From: Viscum album
Taxonomy: Eukaryota; Streptophyta; Magnoliopsida; Santalales; Viscaceae
Assembly: GCA_963277665.1 (NCBI GenBank)
Contig: OY728147.1
Location: 1,264,733,424-1,264,797,423 of the forward strand
Direction of reading: 5' to 3'
Length of the DNA: 64,000 bases
A program made the translations under genes and the position numbers. Shown here in pieces: positions 13,327 to 26,726 of the stretch. The notes beneath the pieces were generated by a model, which worked only from the letters and a program-made list of their open reading frames with translations, ran no database searches and was not told where the DNA came from. Position 1 is the first letter of the stretch. Every line of letters starts with the position of its first letter.

Positions 13327-16186
13327 TACAGATTTTAACATCCTTGTTTCAATGAATCACTTAGATGAATAAAAATCTTTGTTTCTATACAACCATTTTT
13401 AGTTTCGTTATTGTTAAATAGATAATATTTAAGTTTTTTAGAGCATAATTTAATTAGTAGAATCATTGGAAAAACTTTATTTACTAATCAATATATTTCT
13501 AAAAATTTGCATAATGTATAATTAGTTAAATTTTCTGAATTTCTTGAAGATATTTATGTCCATTATTCAAAGGATATAATCAATATGACCTTTGAAACTT
13601 TTACATTATATATATTTTATTCTTTCATGTATAACACAATGTTGAAGGAATTATTAGAGAACTCCCCTAAACTAGAATTGAAGAATCATCCTTCCAACAT
13701 GATATATTATTTTATAATGGTTTATAAGAAATCTCTAATCATTATTTAAAATAAATTTAAACCCAAAAAGTAATACCGACCTATAGGAATGCTAAAATAG
13801 ATCATTAAGTTAATAGATAGATAATAAGATTAATATTTTTTATTTTCCTTAACAAATACATGCGTGCGATCCTATTAGAAGGTTGATATGTACTCAGGGG
13901 ACATCCTCCAATGAGGTTCATACCAACTATACTGTAATGTTTTGAAAAATATTGTATAATGCATAATAAGATTCACAATAATATACCCAATCTCACAGTA
14001 ATAATGGATATTTGTGAATTAAATTATCCAAAACAAAACCTAGTGCATGAATTTAAAAACCAAAAATAATTTGTAAGTTTCCTCAAGAAATTAGAATATT
14101 TACAGAGTATAAAATGACTAGAAAAATTAAATCATGTGATATGTAAGAAAAAATCCCCTTTCCATTTATAGACTACATGTTAGATATGATAGCTGGTAAG
14201 GGACAATATTATTTCATTCATTATTATCCTTATTATTTTTATGTTTAAATATTACTGTAAGACAACGAAAATCCTAATTGACATATCCATTTGTAATTTT
14301 TTAAAAACATAGGATTACCTTAAGTCATTTCAATATTTCATGTACCTTTCAATGTTTCATGGACCTTTCAATGTTTCTTGGTAAACATTTTTTTTATAAT
14401 AATTTAGTGTTTCTAGGAGGTATTCCTGGCCAATTTTACTATTTATAAAACTTGTTTTCAAATTTTTCATGGATTTATGGAAATTGATTCAAGAAAATTA
14501 ATTGATTAAAATGTTGTTTTAAAAATTAAAAAATTTAATTATTTTGTGGGTATATGTATTTTTTTAGTTCATATAATTTCGAATTATAGGAATTAAATGG
14601 ATAAGTCCATAATTAATGTGATAAATACCCTACCTTACCTTCCTCCTATGAGACATATCTGATTCTTTTTTGGCCATGATAAATTTAAAAAATTGATTAT
14701 TCTAAAATTTTGAATGATTTTCTCCCTAAAAATCATGATAAAAAGATAAATATTTATTATATTGTGGAGCGCACATGACATTATTTGATAATATTAATAA
14801 AATTATGAAAATAACCCCTATAATAAAACAACCATACTAGAAGTACCATATTGAAATACATTTTGATTGTTTGAATAAGGGAAAATAATCTTTTTTATAA
14901 TATAAATGAGATGGTCACACACCTATGATGACCTACACTTCCTATAAATATATAAGGATGTTAATAAATTACACAATAGCAGAGAATGAATGTTTAGTCG
15001 TGGATGTATCTTTAGAATCACATTGTTCATAAAAGTTATTATTTAATGTATAATTATATTATAATCACATAACCCATAGATATTTAATCAATAATAATGA
15101 TTCAAGATACGGTAATTGAGATATATTTTGATTCTATAAAATATTAAAGGGGGAATAAGAAAAAATGGATTTAAGAATATATTTTTCAACCACATTAGTT
15201 GGTTAAATCACACTATTAAGGTAGGACTAAAAGATATAACAATTATGGATATTTCAATCACTAGTGAGAAACTATAAAAAGTTACTCATGTATCTTGGTA
15301 TCAATATTTTGTTAATTTCCTGGCCATATAAAAGGATCCACAAGATTAAAATAAGTATAAAATTTTTAAATTGAAATCTTATTTGAAGAATTATTTTTGT
15401 GAATATCTTTACCTATGGAAGAATTGTAATGATGGTGTAATTAAAAGATTTATCCAATAGTATTATTTTAAATTAATACCTACCCTTATCTATACAATTT
15501 CTTATGCATTATATATTTGACCATAGATAAAAAATAAGAAATCTAAACATATAAAAAATTTTGGACATAGTTTTTTAGAAATAACATTAATTCATTAAAT
15601 CATACCAAACCGAAAAAAATAAAATATAATTTATTAACAATTTTAATTGACTAAAAAAACATTGATTTCTAAGGAATTATTTGAAGTGTTGAGATTATAT
15701 TTCATAACACAATTTCCTATCTCATTTTATTAATCAAATACCTTACTACTAGTGTACTATATTTCTAAGTGTATTAAAGAAAATGAAAGAATTAATGTTG
15801 GTTATAATATTATGACTAATTTTCTAATGTTAATTATTTTTTATATATTTAGAGTTCATGAAAATTTAATCTATTACAATGAACCTAGATCTAAAATAAG
15901 AAAATGGAATTCCTAAAGATGAAGAACATAATACTCCAACATGCCTCAATTTTAAACCACCCACAAACAAATATTTTAGAATAAGTGTCCAAAAAGGGAT
16001 AAAATAGATCCTGGAGAATAATGTATTGCCAATAAGGAAAGATTGCAGTTTGGAGCTATAGGCTAAATTAGGGGTTTATGGAACTGCATAGAAAACACCA
16101 TTATGTGTGTCCCAATATATAAATATTTAAAGAAAAAATCATTTATATTCATTTAATATATAGAAAAATGATTATTGGGTCATGAA
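13327..16186 (+). other. Internal region of element E or later insertions; no domains readable
   Basis: Apart from the first 20-30 bases after the primer site, which match element B, nothing recognisable remains. Notable local features are a 19-bp tandem triplet (14328-14384), a possible LTR-type start tgttgggtcttattc at 13038, and a TATA-like cctataaatatataagg at 14941-14957. I could not read gag or pol in any frame. The right end is where element C begins. Confidence 0.35.
14328..14384 (+). repeat. Three tandem copies of a 19-bp unit
   Basis: Units start at 14328, 14347 and 14366, and read tttcaatatttcatgtacc, tttcaatgtttcatggacc and tttcaatgtttcttggtaa. This is a short minisatellite with no evident role. 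Confidence 0.85.
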
Positions 16187-19100
16187 TATAATAACTCATG
16201 ATTTTATGAATTATTGTTTCATAAAAAATAATAATCTTTGATATCTTGTGTTAGACACAACATCGTGTTTTAAAGTTACACTACATAATATAAAAAATTA
16301 GTACTTATTATTATTGTAATATTTGAGCGTTTGGAATGATTTTTAATAATATTATTAAATATGTTTTGAAAATATATGTTTTACCAATGTTTATAAAATT
16401 ATTTCATTGGTGAAAAATTAATTATAAATGAAAAAACACCTTTTGAAAATAATAGAAATATTTATATATAAACCACTTCAATGTGAAAAAAACATGTTTT
16501 ATCATAATAAATTAAATAAATTTCACATGGTGAATTGTTTTAATGAAATATTAATACTATATATTCAATAAATTTCTTTATAATTTCTTATTTGTGTTTT
16601 CTATTTATGAGATAAGAATAAATCAAATTTTACAATTAGAAATTTTATTTTTATAAAATGTAGTTTCGTCGCATGTTGGACCATATTTTAAAATTAATTA
16701 TCGGAACTCATTGAAAATGTATGTTAAGAAAAAAAATTAATTTTCTAAATCACTATGTGAAATGTATCTTTAAATTAATTTTTTATTGTTCTCGGAAAAT
16801 GTATCATTTTCATTTAATAGTGAAAATTTGGATTTTGTTGAAAAATTAATTTTAATATAATAAATTTAATGGAAACGTTGTATTTTAATATTTTTTAAAA
16901 TTAATTTTTCTAAATTGTTTATATTAATATAATCTAGTTATTTTTAATCAATTTCAAATTGAATTGTGATCTAGTTTTGTTAAAAACATCTAAATATTTT
17001 CTGATTTAAAAGTTTCTTTCTCATTATGTCTACTGGTAACATTTTAAAATTAATTTTTACTTTTAGAATAATAGAATGTGGAAAAATGGATTCAATATTT
17101 TCAATTTTAATAAGTAATATTATCTAAATAGTTCTACTTGACTTTTTACCATAACTAATAGTGAAAATAAATGAAAATATTTACCACATTAAAGGCTAAA
17201 ATTTGTTTATTGAGGGTTGGACTAAAACATCTTGTGAAAAATGACCTAGAAAAAATCCCTACAGTAGTTAATTGGAAAATTATTGAATATATAATATCTA
17301 ATATTCGATAATGACTAATTTCGGTGCCTTTTTTCATGTGAAATGGTTTTCAAACTTTATCATTTTCTAGTATTCCGAGTGTGTCCTCTCCCTCAATAAT
17401 TGAACGTCATCCCCTATACTCATCTCTGTACATATCCATGACCTTTTATTTAAACCATACCTACCAAATTATCTTTCATAAATATATTCCTAAATTATAC
17501 ATTCTATGGTGAGATCATATATCAAATATTGGAAGGATTCTTGTTAAACTTAAATAGGTTTTTGGAAGAAGAGGGAATGCTTTAAATTATGCATTTTTTA
17601 ATTATTCTTCTAACTACTTCAAATATTCTTCAATTATGATTATTTAATAAAAGATTTATCTCCCATATACTGATGCATTATTATTCTAGTGTATTAACTT
17701 TTATCCATCTCTATTTCAAAGAAATGGGAAATGAAACTGTCGATCGTGTTTACAGTGGACTACCACATTGTAAGCCAATGGTAATCATTTTTAATCACCA
17801 CCTATCACGGATAGTTATAATTATGAAATTAACGATTATATATAAAATATTTTTTATATTATTATACCTCATGAATTATAAAACTACATATACCTTTTTA
17901 CTCCCAATCCTATTGGAAAACAATAATGTCACTCGTGTGTATTGTGATCTATCATCTCGCAATTTAATGTGACATGTTTTTCATTTCTATTTTACTATGA
18001 TGTAAATAAGGATATAATAAATTAATATATACATGAACATTTTAACATAATAATTCTTTTTAAATTATTAGGTCACATATAGCTTCTCACTTTCCAATCA
18101 TTGGAGGACATGATAACATCATTCATGGTTATAGTAGACTAAATTACCACAAATAGATGTGATTAGTAGTTTACGTATTCATTGCATTGAATGTAATAAT
18201 GAAAATTTTAAATAAAAATCTTTTAAATAAAAATATTTTAAATATATTAAATATAAATTAATCATTATTTTCTAGATATTACATACCTTTATTTCTCTCA
18301 CTACATTGGGAAAATTTAGACATTTTTCATGCTTGTGAATGTCATACCGTCCCCATAAATGGTATAATTTATTGTCTGTCAAAAAACATTTCTGTATTTC
18401 TCTAGAAACATATATTATAAATATATGTTTTATTAATATTATGGTTATAAATATGTATATTATGGAACCATGACCAAATTAAGACGACAAAAAAAAATCA
18501 AAACATACATGAAAAACTATGTAGATGTTTTCCGAAACATTAGTTTGACATGGAATTGTTAAAAAAACAAGTAATAAAAGGTCATAATTAAATCTTATAT
18601 GACATTATATATATATTTATGTTTCAATAATATATTTATAATATTATTATATTTATTAATCAAGAGTATTGTTAATATATGAGGGAGATAGATACTTATG
18701 GTAATGGATTTTGATACTTTTATTTTTTGGGATAAACATGTCATATTCCTCACATTTTTCATTAATGTGGTGTATATAAAACAAATTAAAATATTCAATG
18801 ATTCATATAAAAATTTATTGGGTTTCAAATTTAAATTTTAGGATATCTCTTTCATGTGGTTTATATTTCCAAAGACACAATATTCGTAAGATATTTTTTT
18901 CTAAATTTTTCCATTTTTGGGCAAATGTTATTTTATGCACCTATATTTTTTATGATGTGTATATAATTACCCATTGACATGTCATATCATGAATCTAATT
19001 ATTTAGATGATATTTTAAGATAAATTTAATATTTTTCCATCATGTGTATTATTATTCAAAATTTTCAAAAGTGGTAATGGTTTTATGGTACAATCTCGTC

Positions 19101-20839
19101 ATTTATCGGGATTGTTTATGTTTATTATTATTACGGAGAAGTATTATTATCTAACAATAAATAACATAAAAAATTTTCTTATCTTATAGTTATTTCATGA
19201 AACTATATTTTCCTTATTTCATTCTCTGTTATTTATTTACCCAATATATTCCCAAAATAATGATTTTAATGTAAAGTGACATTATTTTTCTATTAATTCA
19301 TAAAACCATTTTCTTCCGTATAATTTTTTATCAAAATGATTTTTTTAATATTCATATGTTATATATTAAATTGATTTTTTATTTTTTTATTTTTACATGA
19401 AAATGTGATAATAATATTCATTTATTTTAAATAAGGACCTCTTTTAATTTTCTATAAATGTTAATGTAATTTCTTTTCACATATTCAACATTTCCAACAT
19501 CCCCAACCACTCAATGTTTTAAATAATATATTATATAATTCAATTTTTATTTTCAAATAAAATTATTTTGAAAAACACTAAACTTTTAAAAACTATTTTT
19601 CAAATTGGAAATGATTTTATCCTTAGGAAATTATTTAAATTAAATTTAAATATTCTACTATAATATTGATGTTTATATTTAATGAAAATTATTTCGATGA
19701 TGTTTTTCATATTAAAAGTATATTCTCAATGTGAAAATCCTATATATCTCGAGATATATTCCATGTTATATTTAAAAATCATTTTCAATATTTGATTACA
19801 TTAATTGATGTTATTTAATATTTAATAGGAATATATACGATGATAATGTAAATATTATTTCTATGCATGATTTTTCATGTGATAATGTGATGTTTTTGAA
19901 CCCCATTCATTATCTATATGTTCTGCTATGATGAATTTATGACATAATGATGAATCCCGTTTCTTTTTTATGTTTTATTTATAAATGGGATGCTTTATGA
20001 AAACCATTCCCTTTCATGGGTTATGTTGTGATGAATGTTTATTATTTTATGGAGTCAATATGTATAGATTTCATTACATAATAGTGGTTACATTTTAACC
20101 CATCATGATGGTCATGTACTGGTGGGACCTATATCTCCCTATAATACATTGGGTAAATTATTAATGTTATTTGAGCTCAAAGGATGCTTGGTTGGTTACC
20201 CAAAACCTAAATGAGGGTACATGGGAGGTTAGAAAAAGCTAAAATAGGGTACAATGGAGTGTATCCCATGACTAAAAAAGTTACATTAGTAGTTACCTTA
20301 ATCTTAATATATTATGAATTTATTTCCACGTAGCATTGAAATATTATTTTCTATTCTGATGTGTTTCTACAAATTCTATGTCTTAGGACATTTTTATACT
20401 CTAAGAGCATGGGTTACCAGATTCCACTACTATTATTTTTTATGAACTGCCATGATTTAATCCATTAGTCATGTATATGATCTATGATATGAAAGGTATG
20501 TTTTTTAAAATGCTATCCTTATGTGAACATATCCTTATGCTCGTGTTAATTTGATATGTCACTTATTTACTAGTACATAGCATCTCAGCTCAACCATTCT
20601 AATATCTTCTTTCCCCAGGTAATGAAGAAATGTATTATGTAGGATATCCTTAAAAAGGGTTCAAGTTAAAAAAAAACTTATAGGGAGATAATGTAGTTCC
20701 CTTATTAATTATTTGTTTATTTTACTACGATTACAATATCACTAGAAATAAATTATTTTAAGGGGTATCACTTTTATATTTAATAAATACTCATCAGTTA
20801 AAATGTAATGTGTATTTATGAGATGTTTTAATCACTACA
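16187..20839 (+). mobile_element. Element C: 5' LTR (about 4.65 kb)
   Basis: This LTR aligns with the LTR that starts at 23062. Shared landmarks are gaattatt and gatatc-ttgt near the start, the four-unit leader block, tatcgggattgtttatg (19107 and 25975), cact-a-tgttttaaataat (19509 and 26387) and ccatgttata (19762 and 26631). The start is placed at 16187 (tataataac, against TGTAACAAA in the second copy), so the original TG is mutated. The right end is ...atcactaca at 20839, in line with ...ggtctctaca in element A, one base before the primer site. Near the end, agctcaaccat and tttccccaggtaatgaagaaat (20587-20630) match the gagctcaccc / tttccccatg motif of the other LTRs. Confidence 0.75.
17721..18375 (+). 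repeat. Leader block of element C 5' LTR: four units
   Basis: Cores lie at about 17735-17790 (cgatcgtgtttacagtggac), 17928-17980 (actcgtgtgtattgtgatct), 18112-18170 (cattcatggttatagtagac) and 18322-18375 (catgcttgtgaatgtcatac). Spacing is about 190-205 bp. Units 2 and 3 are often preceded by a attgga-aaca-gat-at-ac-tca lead-in that also occurs in elements A and B. Confidence 0.7.
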
Positions 20840-20840
20840 A

Positions 20841-20853
20841 TTGGTTTCAGTGT
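20841..20853 (+). other. Primer binding site of element C
   Basis: ttggtttcagtgt matches the initiator-Met-tRNA type site TTGGTATCAGAG with few changes, one base after the LTR end. Confidence 0.65.
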
Positions 20854-21082
20854 ACGGACTAGTCAATCTTTTAGAAGCTAATATGAGAAAACATTAGTAA
20901 CATCCCTAAGGATATTTCAATGCATAATTATATGAATAATTATATATTTTAATGTTTCTTTCGGTTTTTCTAAAGTTTAGAGTGAGTGGATTCCATGAAA
21001 TTACATCCCATTTTGATAAAATTAGTATATGTGGTTTTTCAATATAAGCATTTAAGGGTAATAAACCTGAATTTTTTTTCAA

Positions 21083-21160
21083 TCACGACTCAAGGGTAAC
21101 CTGATATACAAAAACGGGCCTTACTATACACCTAGTTTGACACTATTAGGGGATATTATT
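21083..21160 (+). other. Conserved leader segment of element C
   Basis: It reads gggtaacctgatacacaa, then cacctagtttgacactatta. The same order is found in D (29293-29350) and B (57547-57605): gtaacct-gtac-aa, a short spacer, ac-gcacctggtttgacact. It lies 240-300 bp 3' of the primer site in all three and is better kept than its surroundings. Confidence 0.65.
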
Positions 21161-22875
21161 TGGAAATTGACAATAAATTTATACACCATATTCAATGATT
21201 TCAAAAAATACCATTAATGACCGATGTTATGCCTAAGAAGTAACATAGTATATTTAATTATTCATGATTTAGACATCATTAAAGTGATTTTTCATGATTA
21301 ATTTGATTACCATAATGAGTATTATTTATTAAAAAATGTTTATAGTCAATGGTGGGAATCATATGGAAGAAGGTTATAGTTGAATGCGATAGAAAATTAA
21401 TTGATGTGAAACCATATGGGGTGATTAATGGAGTGATTAATATTGTGTTTATTCATAATTATTTATCATTATATATTACTACAACCTTGAACTATAACCA
21501 ACTTTCAATCTCACCAATGAAAAGAATGATAAGGTTATTTTAGAGCTCTGATGGAGGTTATAATGAATAAAATGATTTTTAGCTACTAATTTTTCATGAA
21601 TGTGGGAAAAATAACTTAGGTAAATGTCTCAAATGAATGATAAAATGTTTTTTAGAATAATGTTAGTCAATAAGAATTTTAGACTGGTAGATTAATAGAT
21701 TATTTAATATAGTTTTTTGAATATGTTTCTCCCTAAGATATTATCAATGGATGATTGATTAAAATGTGGAATGTATGATCATTAAAAAAATAGATTTTAT
21801 TTTGTTAATTCTTAAGAACAACATTATCACGACAATATAAGTAGTGGATATACTACAAATGATGAACAGAACAAGAATGAAATATGAATGGTATGTTCTA
21901 TTATAATGGTATGGTTTATGTTAAATGTTAGATGATTGATTAAATTGAGGATGATGGATATTAGAACATGATTTATTTTTCATATTTTAAGAAATATGTA
22001 TTATGGAATATGATGGTAGAACATAGAAATTGTTTAAGTATAAAGTGGAATGATTGATGTGATTGTGTATGGGATGTTAAAAAATATGTTATATGAATCA
22101 TGAAATAAAAAAGGATTATTCTGTAGGCATTATTCATTGAGGATTTCGATAAATATTATATATGGTACTAATTACATTGTGAAGAGATTTATAAGAAATT
22201 ATATATTTTCTAGAAAACACATGAGTAAGAGAAGATAACCCTTAATATGCTCCCGATGTTTGGGAAAATGGAGTTTAGTATAGATAATGTGATGATTGAT
22301 TTTGATAAAGAATAATGGATAGTATTTATGACACTAAAACAGAATAATGACTTGTTAAAACAATGGTATATGTTATAATTGATGTATTTTATATTATTTT
22401 GGTATTTATAAACCACATTAACTGTTTTTTTATTTTATTTAATGATTGAGGGAGAATGTATGATTTAATTAAGGTTTTATGGAAATTATGGTAATGTTAA
22501 CTCTTTAGGATATTATATAACTAAGGAATTTACATATTAGGTATGTGACCAAAAAGAGATATTTACTGATATTATGTTTATTAATGTTATGTTCATTTCA
22601 AGAAATTTAGTTATATTATTTACAGATTTTGAATTTTTAATGGGTTGTAAGGTTAAATATTTAAAGAATGATTTATGTTTAATTGTTTATGATGATTTAT
22701 AGAATGATGAATTAATTCACTATATAAATAATTTTTTTATATTGGATAACCATTGATGAACATTGTTTTAGGATTATAATTAGATATTGAATGAATGAAT
22801 TATACATTTTTAGATCATTTTACCCTTTAGTTCATCAAACATAATAAAATCATAATGGTCTATAAGGAATAATCG

Positions 22876-23007
22876 GTAGAAATTATAGATCATATAGTGA
22901 AACCAATATGAAGCTGTACCACTCACCTAGTCAATGTTTTGAGGTAAAACCACCAGATTGAGGAAGCTATTTGGGAACCTAAGGATATAATGAGGTAGAT
23001 TTATCAT
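22876..23007 (+). pseudogene. Integrase C-terminal end (element C)
   Basis: One frame reads VEIIDHIVKPI, stop, SCTTHLVNVLR, stop, NHQIEEAIWEPKDIMR, stop. This is the terminal segment of a Ty3/gypsy integrase, where the family shows V-I-D, a basic stretch, VKV-W-NH and EATWE-E--MR. The homologous piece in element D is at 33850-33990. Two in-frame stops remove the function. It ends about 45 bp before the purine tract, as usual for gypsy pol. Confidence 0.75.
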
Positions 23008-23049
23008 AATTTTTTTATTATAATGATAAATACTAATTAGAAACATTAT

Positions 23050-23061
23050 AAGGGGGTAGAA
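23050..23061 (+). other. Polypurine tract of element C
   Basis: aagggggtagaa stands directly before TGTAACAAATC. This is the plus-strand priming site of reverse transcription and fixes the start of the 3' LTR. Elements A (44287) and D (34036) have near-identical tracts. Confidence 0.85.
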
Positions 23062-24271
23062 TGTAACAAATCAATAATTGGTGAATTATTTTTTGAAATT
23101 AAATAAATTTTCATTGATATCTTTCATTACACGCAACACATGGTTTTAACGAAACATGACATAATATTAAAATATTATTAGTTAATATGGAAGTTATCAC
23201 CTTTTAATTATAATTGAATGTATGAATAACATTTATTAAATTATCAATATATATGTTTACAAATATTTATAAAATTATTTCCCTTAGGACTAGTTTTTTA
23301 TAAAATAAAATAATTTTTTTAAATAAATGAAATTTTTTCCTAAAAATTAAATATCAAGAATAAAAATATGGTTTATCTAAATATATTGGATGAATGAAAT
23401 TTTTTGAATAATTTTAATAAATCATATATATTATATTATCAATCAATTTTTAACATTCATCATATGTGATTTTTGTGCATGATATTAGTAGAAATACAAT
23501 CTTATGCTTCGAAATAGTAATTTTTTTCTACAAAGAAGTTTCATTGCATTTTAAAAAATTATTAATAAATACATTTATAACACTATTATAGATTTATGTT
23601 ATAATTTTAAATTTATTTTTCAAATCAGTATTTTATAATTAACATATTGATAATTCTTCAGAATTTTCCTAAAAGTTAAAATGTTCAGTAAATAGTGAAA
23701 ACAATACTTTTTATAATAAAAGTTCATTTTCATTCAAATAATTTACCAGGTATGTTTATTTTAATATTATTTAAAAGTAAAAATAGTTAAATGATATTAC
23801 AATTAATCCAATTTACATCAATTAAATCAATTTCATATTCAAATATGAAAAAAATAATTTAAATTTTTGGAAGGTTTTGTCTTTTCAAAACCATATTCTC
23901 ATCCACCTATGGTTATCATTCTAAAGTAAAAAATTTCAATTATTTCAATGGAATTTGTAAAAAAATATATCTTATTTTTAATGATAATAATTAATATTAT
24001 TTAATAAGTTTCGCATACCTTTTTACAACAATGTTTATTGAAAAAAATAAAAAATGTTTACCATGGTTAAGATTAAAATGGGTTTACCAAGGATAACCTA
24101 ATGAAATAATGTTACATGTGATATATATACTTGTAAAAAATATTTTTTCTTGAAATATTTATACTATATCACCTATCAGGGTTTATAATTATCGATTTTG
24201 GATCATTTTTAATTAAAATTTTTTTTGTACAATTAATTCATTTAAAAATTTTATGTGGGTCTTCTCCCAAA

Positions 24272-24282
24272 CATATAAAAGG
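24272..24282 (+). promoter_or_regulatory. TATA box of element C 3' LTR
   Basis: acatataaaagg is followed by aaacttcctctcctctc, a pyrimidine-rich start region as in elements A and B. The first leader unit starts about 340 bp downstream. Confidence 0.65.
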
Positions 24283-24600
24283 AAACTTCCTCTCCTCTCA
24301 AATTCACACATACAAAACCATTTGTTTAATCCAATAATAAACAAAATATCTACCATAAATTCCTCAATACATACTGTAGTACATTTTTAATTAACAAATC
24401 CAATCTATGAAGGCTTGAAGTTAAACATAATGAGGTTGTCAAAGAAGAGGTTTCTTTTCCACTATGTGTATTTATTCAGCATATTATTTTAAATAATTAA
24501 AATATTCCTCAATTATGATGATATAATAGAAATATTATCTTCTATAGAATAATATAGTTTAACTTTAATTTCATACATTATATCTATCACCTCTTCCATG

Positions 24601-25235
24601 AAATGGGAAACAAAATTGTTGGTCATGTGTGCAACAGACTAATACCTCAAACAAAATGATTAAAATATTCTTTTAACACTTCTCGTTTATGGATATAATG
24701 AGGTATATATTTATATATATATTATTAAAAATATTATTATAAACCAATAATTATAATAACACATCTACCTTCTTACCACTCAACCCATTATAAATTAATA
24801 ACGTCCCTTATGTTGACTGTGGACTATCGACTCCTTGATTGATTTAATTTGTTTTCCATTTTATTTATAAAATGATGGTAAAAATTATATATTAAATGAA
24901 TATATATTCCATTTTTAACATAATTATATTTTAATTATTATTTTATATTGTATAACTTCATACAATCCATTTCTTAAGGGATACGCGAACATCAGTCATG
25001 TTTATGGCGGACTACAACCTCACGAAGCGATGTGATTTGTACGTCACATTTTATTTACAAGGAAGGAAATAGGGATAGTCTAAAAATTAAATATTCAATA
25101 TAAAAGTCATAAAATTTATTCTGTAAGGATAAACATATTTTTTACCTTTCTTTATTTTAATCTGTCGATAAAACATAAATAATGTTCATGCGTATGTATG
25201 GATTAATGTCTCCATGAATGATGTAATTCATTTTT
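24601..25235 (+). repeat. Leader block of element C 3' LTR: four units
   Basis: Cores lie at about 24620-24665 (ggtcatgtgtgcaacagact), 24800-24850 (cccttatgttgactgtggac, tatcgactcc), 24990-25050 (cagtcatgtttatggcggac, cacgaagcgatgtgat) and 25180-25235 (tcatgcgtatgtatggatta, tctccatgaatgatg). Spacing is about 190-200 bp. Unit for unit it matches the block at 17721-18375. Confidence 0.7.
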
Positions 25236-26726
25236 AATAAATAATTTTTATGGATTAATCAAAATTTAGATATAATTAACCGAAATAATAATTATATCAG
25301 ATTTATAATTATGAATATTATGGTACAAAAAACTATTTAATAATACAAAAAATAAAAAATTCAAAACCGACACGAAGAAAACAAATTATTACATGGAAAA
25401 TTATATTAACAATTAATTATTAATAAAACTGGGAAAAAATAAAAAAATTGAATCATATTTTATATGATATATTTAATTTTTGTTCTAAAATATACTAATA
25501 AGAAACATATATTTATTATAAAGTTTATTTTAATGTGTGTGATGGATTTCATGATTTATGGAAATAGATTTCCATCTCACATTTATTTTCTGTGAGTCAC
25601 ACGACATATTCCCCACATGTTTCATATATGTTTAGTGTATAATTACCATGAGTTTATTTCATGATTATTATCATCAAAATTATAGTTATTTACATATCCA
25701 TTTGATAGTCTTCTTTTTTGTTGTATTTATGGTTCAAAAGATACCAAATCTGTAAGGGATTTTTGTATTCATTTGTATTCTTTGTGACATAGGGTGTGTT
25801 ATGCACCAATCATGTTTTATGGGATATATATGAATCCCCTTTGAAATTTAATATCAGGATTATCATTTTTCATATTCTATTTAATTTTTTATTTAATTTA
25901 ATTCACTCATAAGGCTTCTGATTCAAAATTTTCCAAATAGTTTATTTTTTTCTAATATCATCTAATAATTTATCGGGATTGTTTATGTGCAGGATTATGA
26001 TAACTAAATATTTGGATCTACATCTCAATTAATTCTTATTTTTATTCCATTTGGGTAATTTTTTTAATAATAAAATGTTTCCCATTAATTTCCTCTATAT
26101 ATCTACTCTAGATTCGAAATGAATGTTTTTATTGAAAACCAAAATTATTTCACTCTTAAGTCAAAGCTTTTTTTTTCTTCTTCCAAATCCATGATTTTAT
26201 ATAAAATTATCAATTTTTTTTAATTTTAATGTGGGTTATTTTTAATTTGGGGTTTACCCTTGTCTAACATTGTAAACATTTATTAAAAGGAATATTCATT
26301 TTAAAAAAAATACATTTTTTGATTTTATTTAAAATGATAATGGACCCTTTTATTTTACATGTATAAAATTTCTAGTAGTCATGACCACTTAGTGTTTTAA
26401 ATAATCTTTTATATGTTTTAAATTTTATTTTAAAATAAATGGATTTTGAAATTATTTATTAATTAAAAAAATTAAATGTTTAAATGCTATTTTCCATATG
26501 AAATAGATTAAACGATCCTTAAATAATCCTTTATATGTTCCAAGGTAATAATTAAGGAATACGATTTTGAAAATATTTTATTTTATTAAAATTGTTTTTC
26601 AATGTGAATTGGTTATCCCCCCTGACGTGTTCCATGTTATAGTTAAAATAATTTCCCATATAAGATGGAATACATTGATGTCACATATTCATTAATAATG
26701 ATATGATCCAATGATCCAGTATTTAT

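Larger units (their letters stand above)
20840..23061 (+). mobile_element. Element C internal domain (2.2 kb, deletion derivative)
   Basis: The domain is far too short for gag-pol (usually 4-6 kb). It opens with a leader that shares ggtaacctgatacaca and cacctagtttgacact (21095-21145) with elements B and D. The middle has no readable domain; the open frame 21349-21543 matches nothing I recognise. The 3' end holds the last part of an integrase gene. So the element keeps both ends of the internal domain and lost most of the coding part, or the coding part is beyond reading. It is non-autonomous today. Confidence 0.65.
23062..26726 (+). mobile_element. Element C: 3' LTR, truncated on the right
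   Basis: It starts TGTAACAAATCAATAATTGG after a clear polypurine tract. It carries a TATA box at 24272-24282 and the four-unit leader block from 24601. Alignment with the 5' LTR holds to about 26726 (which pairs with about 19862), then stops where element D begins. Roughly the last 1 kb is missing. After element D (37548 on) I cannot find the lost part, so the right portion was deleted or lies outside what I can align. The start contains acacgcaacaca (23129-23140), a word repeated in element A's LTR. Confidence 0.75.

Noticed and set aside
13038..14960. Copia-type solo LTR (start tgttgggtc at 13038, TATA-like at 14941)
   Set aside because: No end, no duplication and no second copy; the start overlaps element E's LTR.
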